The notes beneath the pieces were generated by a model. The model was given only the letters and a program-made list of their open reading frames with translations, was not told the origin of the DNA and ran no database searches. This document shows, piece by piece, positions 8,721 through 10,233 of a DNA stretch of 10,233 nucleotides. How positions within the stretch are numbered: position 1 is the stretch's first letter; each line of letters begins with the position of its first letter. The position numbers and the translations under genes were made by a program. This stretch comes from Lysobacteraceae bacterium UBA6001 (GTDB lineage: Bacteria > Pseudomonadota > Gammaproteobacteria > Xanthomonadales > Xanthomonadaceae), in the NCBI GenBank assembly GCA_002429615.1, contig DJAN01000065.1:668-10900 (forward strand), given 5' to 3'.

Positions 8721-8808
8721 AGTCTTCCGGACGCAGCACGACGTACAGCAGGTAGGCCGCGGTGACGATCACCGCGAGCCCACACACGAAGGCAAGCCAG
8801 GCAGGCAT
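8716..8808 (-). CDS. kdpF: KdpF, small accessory membrane subunit of the K+-ATPase
   Basis: A 30-residue single-helix membrane protein; E. coli KdpF has 29. A hydrophobic helix (about 4-25) is followed by the family-type ending YLLYVVLRPEDF. KdpF stabilises the KdpABC complex and is dispensable in some conditions. The ATG at 8808-8806 is preceded by AGGAG at 8820-8816 with 7-base spacing. The stop TGA at 8718-8716 overlaps the kdpA ribosome binding site. Its position directly before kdpA is the standard kdpF location. It is short enough to be missed by gene callers. Confidence 0.93.
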   Translation of the reverse strand: MPAWLAFVCGLAVIVTAAYLLYVVLRPEDF

Positions 8809-8815
8809 GGGTCAT

Positions 8816-8824
8816 CTCCTCAGA
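8816..8824 (-). promoter_or_regulatory. kdpF ribosome binding site overlapping the porin stop
   Basis: On the minus strand, TCTGAGGAG contains the porin stop TGA (8822-8820) and the kdpF Shine-Dalgarno AGGAG (8820-8816), 7 bases before the kdpF ATG. This leaves no room for a separate kdpF promoter in the 11-base gap and points to coupled translation. Confidence 0.8.
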
Positions 8825-9530
8825 AGGAAGCTTGCAGCGCCGCTTCCACGCGCGAGCCGGCCAGGCCGGGGAACAGGCGTTCGGCGGCGTGGTCGGTGTC
8901 GTGCGCGGTCACGCGCAGTTCCAGCGGCGAGCGGACCGCCCACACCAGGCCGAGCTGGCCGTGGGTGTAGCTGTCGCCGTAGGCGTCATCGAGCCAGTAA
9001 TGGCCCAGCGCGGCTTCGATGCGGAAGCGCTCGCCCAGCGGGAAGCGCGCGCCGACCTGGGCATAAGTGCCGGTCTCGTCGCTGGCCATCACGTCGTTCG
9101 ACCAGCCCAGCTGCACCCAGTAGTTCTGCTTCCAGGTCAGGGTGCCGTTGAGCTCGGTCCAGTTGAGATCGACGCTGGTCGAGGGATAGCGGTAGTGGGT
9201 GAGGTTGGCATCCAATGCCCAGTCGTCGGACAGGTTGCCGCCCCAACCCAGGATCAGGTCCAGCTCGCTGCTGGCATGGGTTTCCGGGGCGAACTCCACG
9301 TTCGAGCCCCAGGCCGAGGCGTACAGGCCGTTATCGGCGGCCCACTTCAGGCCGGCCTGGGCGGCGAAGTCGCCCTGGGTCTGGGTGGTGCCGCGCCAGA
9401 CGTAGTCGCTGGTGAGGGTCATGTTGCCGGACAGCGTGCTGGCGGCGGCGAGCGGCGCGGCGGCACTCAGGCACAGCAGCGGGGCAGCGCGCGAGAAGCC
9501 GCGGCTGGCGGTGTGGAGCGGGGAGTACAT
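8820..9530 (-). CDS. TorF/Gcw_chp-family putative outer-membrane porin, first gene of the kdp operon
   Basis: A 236-residue predicted outer-membrane beta-barrel. Residues 1-30 form a signal peptide: basic R10/R14, a hydrophobic PLLCLSAAAPLAAA core, and cleavage near A29-A30. The mature start GNMTLTSDYVWRGTTQTQ (35-52), LYASAWGSNVEF (69-80) and ELDLILGWGG (89-98) match the Gcw_chp / TorF putative-porin family. Alternating aromatic strands follow, and the chain ends in ALQASF with a terminal Phe, the usual barrel-assembly signal. The ATG at 9530-9528 is chosen because it gives a clean signal peptide; a GAAAGG ribosome binding site lies at 9546-9541. Upstream in-frame starts (ATG 9566, GTG 9578) would add charged, proline-rich residues and lie inside a hairpin. 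The family's transported substrate is not established. Its tight junction with kdpF suggests a role in K+ or osmotic adaptation, which is inference. Confidence 0.88.
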   Translation of the reverse strand: MYSPLHTASRGFSRAAPLLCLSAAAPLAAASTLSGNMTLTSDYVWRGTTQTQGDFAAQAGLKWAADNGLYASAWGSNVEFAPETHASSELDLILGWGGNLSDDWALDANLTHYRYPSTSVDLNWTELNGTLTWKQNYWVQLGWSNDVMASDETGTYAQVGARFPLGERFRIEAALGHYWLDDAYGDSYTHGQLGLVWAVRSPLELRVTAHDTDHAAERLFPGLAGSRVEAALQASF

Positions 9531-9541
9531 GGGTGGATGGC

Positions 9542-9583
9542 CTTTCGGTGATCGGGGCGGAACCATTCCGCCGATCACGAAAG
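9542..9583 (-). promoter_or_regulatory. Leader hairpin that would bury the porin ribosome binding site
   Basis: The arms 9542-9562 and 9566-9583 pair over 18 bp around a CCA loop (9563-9565): 7 bp, a 2-base bulge (9554-9555), 6 bp, a 1-base bulge (9547), then 5 bp. In the minus-strand transcript the foot of the stem pairs CUUUC (9583-9579) with GAAAG (9546-9542), which is most of the GAAAGG Shine-Dalgarno of the porin gene. The structure is visible by eye; its effect on translation is inferred. No T-run follows, so a terminator is less likely. Confidence 0.55.
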
Positions 9584-9597
9584 TCTGGGCGCCGCCT

Positions 9598-9648
9598 GCG
9601 TAAAGTCGCTATGGCAGGCCGGCGGCGTGCGCGTAAATTCGGCGTAAC
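9598..9648 (-). promoter_or_regulatory. Candidate KdpE operator: three TTTACGC half-sites in one orientation
   Basis: On the minus strand, TTACGC (9647-9642), TTTACGC (9637-9631) and TTTACGC (9604-9598) repeat with start-to-start spacings of 11 and 33 bases, so all face the same side of the helix. OmpR/PhoB-family regulators bind direct repeats about 11 bp apart, and the E. coli KdpE site, as I recall it, has TTTATAC and TTTACAC 11 bp apart. The set lies 68-118 bases before the porin ATG and stands out as A/T-containing sequence in GC-rich DNA. A matching sigma-70 promoter is weak: CATAGC at 9613-9608 is the best -10 guess. Confidence 0.5.
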
Positions 9649-9666
9649 CGGGCAGTGGGCCTGCGC

Positions 9667-10233
9667 TCAGCCGAAGTGCTGATAGCCGCTGCGCGGCGGA
9701 TGCCAGGCGCAGCCTTCCTCGTCCAGCACCTGGATGCCATCACCCGCGAGGATGCGGCCGATCCGGTGACCTTCGACCCCGGCGAATTCCAGGGCGCGCT
9801 GCACGGCGTCGCGATCCGCCGCGGCAGCGGTGAAGCACAGCTCGTAGTCGTCACCGCCGCCGAGCTGCCATTCGCGCACACGACGATCGCCGGTGGCGCG
9901 CAGGGCGGCGGACTGCGGCAGACCGGCCAGCTCCAGCCGCGCGCCGACGCCGCTGCGCGCGCATAGGTGGCCGAGATCGGCCAGCAATCCGTCGGAGACA
10001 TCCACGCAGGCATGCGCCAGGCCGCGCAGGCGCAGCCCCGCCGCCACGCGTGGCGTGGGCCGCAGCAGGCGCTGACGAAGATGTTCACGCCAGGACGCGG
10101 CAGCCACGGTGGTGACATCCAGATCGCCCTGCTGCCATAACGCGAGCGCGGCGGCGGCCTCGCCGGGCATGCCGGTGACCCAGATGTCGTCGCCGACGCG
10201 GGCGCCATCGCGACGCAGCGCGGCGCCCGGCGG
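9667..10233 (-). CDS. thiL: ThiL, thiamine-monophosphate kinase (C-terminal part, 5' truncated)
   Basis: This enzyme phosphorylates thiamine monophosphate to the active cofactor thiamine diphosphate in the cytoplasm. The frame enters from the right edge, and 188 residues of a protein usually near 320 are present, ending with TGA at 9669-9667. Family features seen: GAALRRDGARVGDDIWVTG near the edge (10225-10171), CVDVSDGLLADLGHL (about 10008-9964, like the E. coli DISDGL segment), and GGDDYELCFT (9858-9829), with Asp where E. coli has Glu. The N-terminal ATP/Mg-binding part lies outside the window. It is transcribed in the same direction as the porin-kdp operon, but the 136-base gap with its own regulatory sequence suggests a separate unit. 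The pgpA gene that follows thiL in enterics is absent here. Confidence 0.94.
   Translation of the reverse strand, partial: PPGAALRRDGARVGDDIWVTGMPGEAAAALALWQQGDLDVTTVAAASWREHLRQRLLRPTPRVAAGLRLRGLAHACVDVSDGLLADLGHLCARSGVGARLELAGLPQSAALRATGDRRVREWQLGGGDDYELCFTAAAADRDAVQRALEFAGVEGHRIGRILAGDGIQVLDEEGCAWHPPRSGYQHFG

Larger units (their letters stand above)
863..9530 (-). other. Predicted operon: porin-kdpF-kdpA-kdpB-kdpC-kdpD-kdpE
   Basis: Seven same-strand genes have gaps of 11, 10, 11, 10, 46 and 15 bases, in transcription order. In the first four junctions the upstream stop overlaps or directly adjoins the downstream ribosome binding site. The kdpC/kdpD and kdpD/kdpE junctions lack a visible site, so the regulator genes may be made at lower levels than the pump, a usual need for a two-component system. 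Whether an extra promoter lies inside kdpC cannot be judged from sequence. Confidence 0.72.

Noticed and set aside
4825..8765. Further long plus-strand frames (4825-6960 and 6957-8765) opposite kdpC, kdpB and kdpA
   Set aside because: They have the same composition artefact. Together with the frame at 854-4333 they look like a continuous antisense coding strip, but there is no domain signal or codon-position pattern of their own.
8832..9551. A 239-codon plus-strand frame opposite the porin gene
   Set aside because: The minus-strand reading has a signal peptide, barrel family motifs and a terminal Phe; the plus-strand product is Gly/Ala/Val-rich with nothing recognisable.
9531..9578. Alternative upstream porin starts at ATG 9566 or GTG 9578
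   Set aside because: They would add Pro/Arg-rich residues before the signal peptide, lie inside the stable hairpin and have no ribosome binding site ahead of them.
9590..9627. GC-rich hairpin (about 10 bp with one bulge, 14-base loop) as a thiL terminator
   Set aside because: It has no T-run after it, the loop is long, and it overlaps the candidate operator. Imperfect dyads of this quality are common at this base composition.

Overview
The window is about 68-70% G+C by eye, with strong G/C third-position bias. It looks like a gammaproteobacterial chromosome, most likely Xanthomonadaceae (Xanthomonas, Stenotrophomonas, Lysobacter, Pseudoxanthomonas or a relative). The basis is the protein families, the composition and three copies of a GTAG-headed REP palindrome of the type described in that family. 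The genus cannot be fixed from the sequence alone.

Layout from left to right: (1) the 3' end of a plus-strand FAD-linked oxidase of the glycolate oxidase / D-lactate dehydrogenase type (1-733). (2) A 129-base convergent intergenic gap (734-862) holding an inverted pair of REP sequences and a small dyad. (3) A complete high-affinity potassium uptake locus on the minus strand, read right to left: an outer-membrane porin-like protein (9530-8820), kdpF (8808-8716, 30 aa), kdpA (8705-6987), kdpB (6975-4927), kdpC (4916-4305), kdpD (4258-1595) and kdpE (1579-863). (4) A 136-base regulatory gap (9531-9666). (5) The C-terminal part of thiL, also on the minus strand, running off the right edge.

The genes work together as follows. 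KdpFABC is a P-type ATPase complex of the inner membrane that scavenges K+. The sensor kinase KdpD and response regulator KdpE switch it on under K+ limitation or osmotic stress. The porin gene is joined to kdpF by an 11-base gap in which the porin stop codon overlaps the kdpF ribosome binding site. It is therefore probably the first cistron of a porin-kdpFABCDE operon and may carry solute across the outer membrane to the pump. That role is inference. The gap upstream of the porin, not the one upstream of kdpF, carries three same-strand TTTACGC-like half-sites spaced 11 and 33 bases apart, as expected for an OmpR/KdpE-family activator. It also carries an 18-bp imperfect hairpin that would bury the porin ribosome binding site.

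The oddest observation is in kdpA. A REP palindrome nearly identical to the intergenic copies lies inside the reading frame, next to a perfect 13-bp inverted repeat. Together they encode a cytoplasmic-loop segment about 16 residues longer than in E. coli KdpA, and the frame stays open. No RNA genes, CRISPR arrays, insertion sequences or prophage genes were seen. The system is otherwise a recognisable Kdp locus, not an unknown one.
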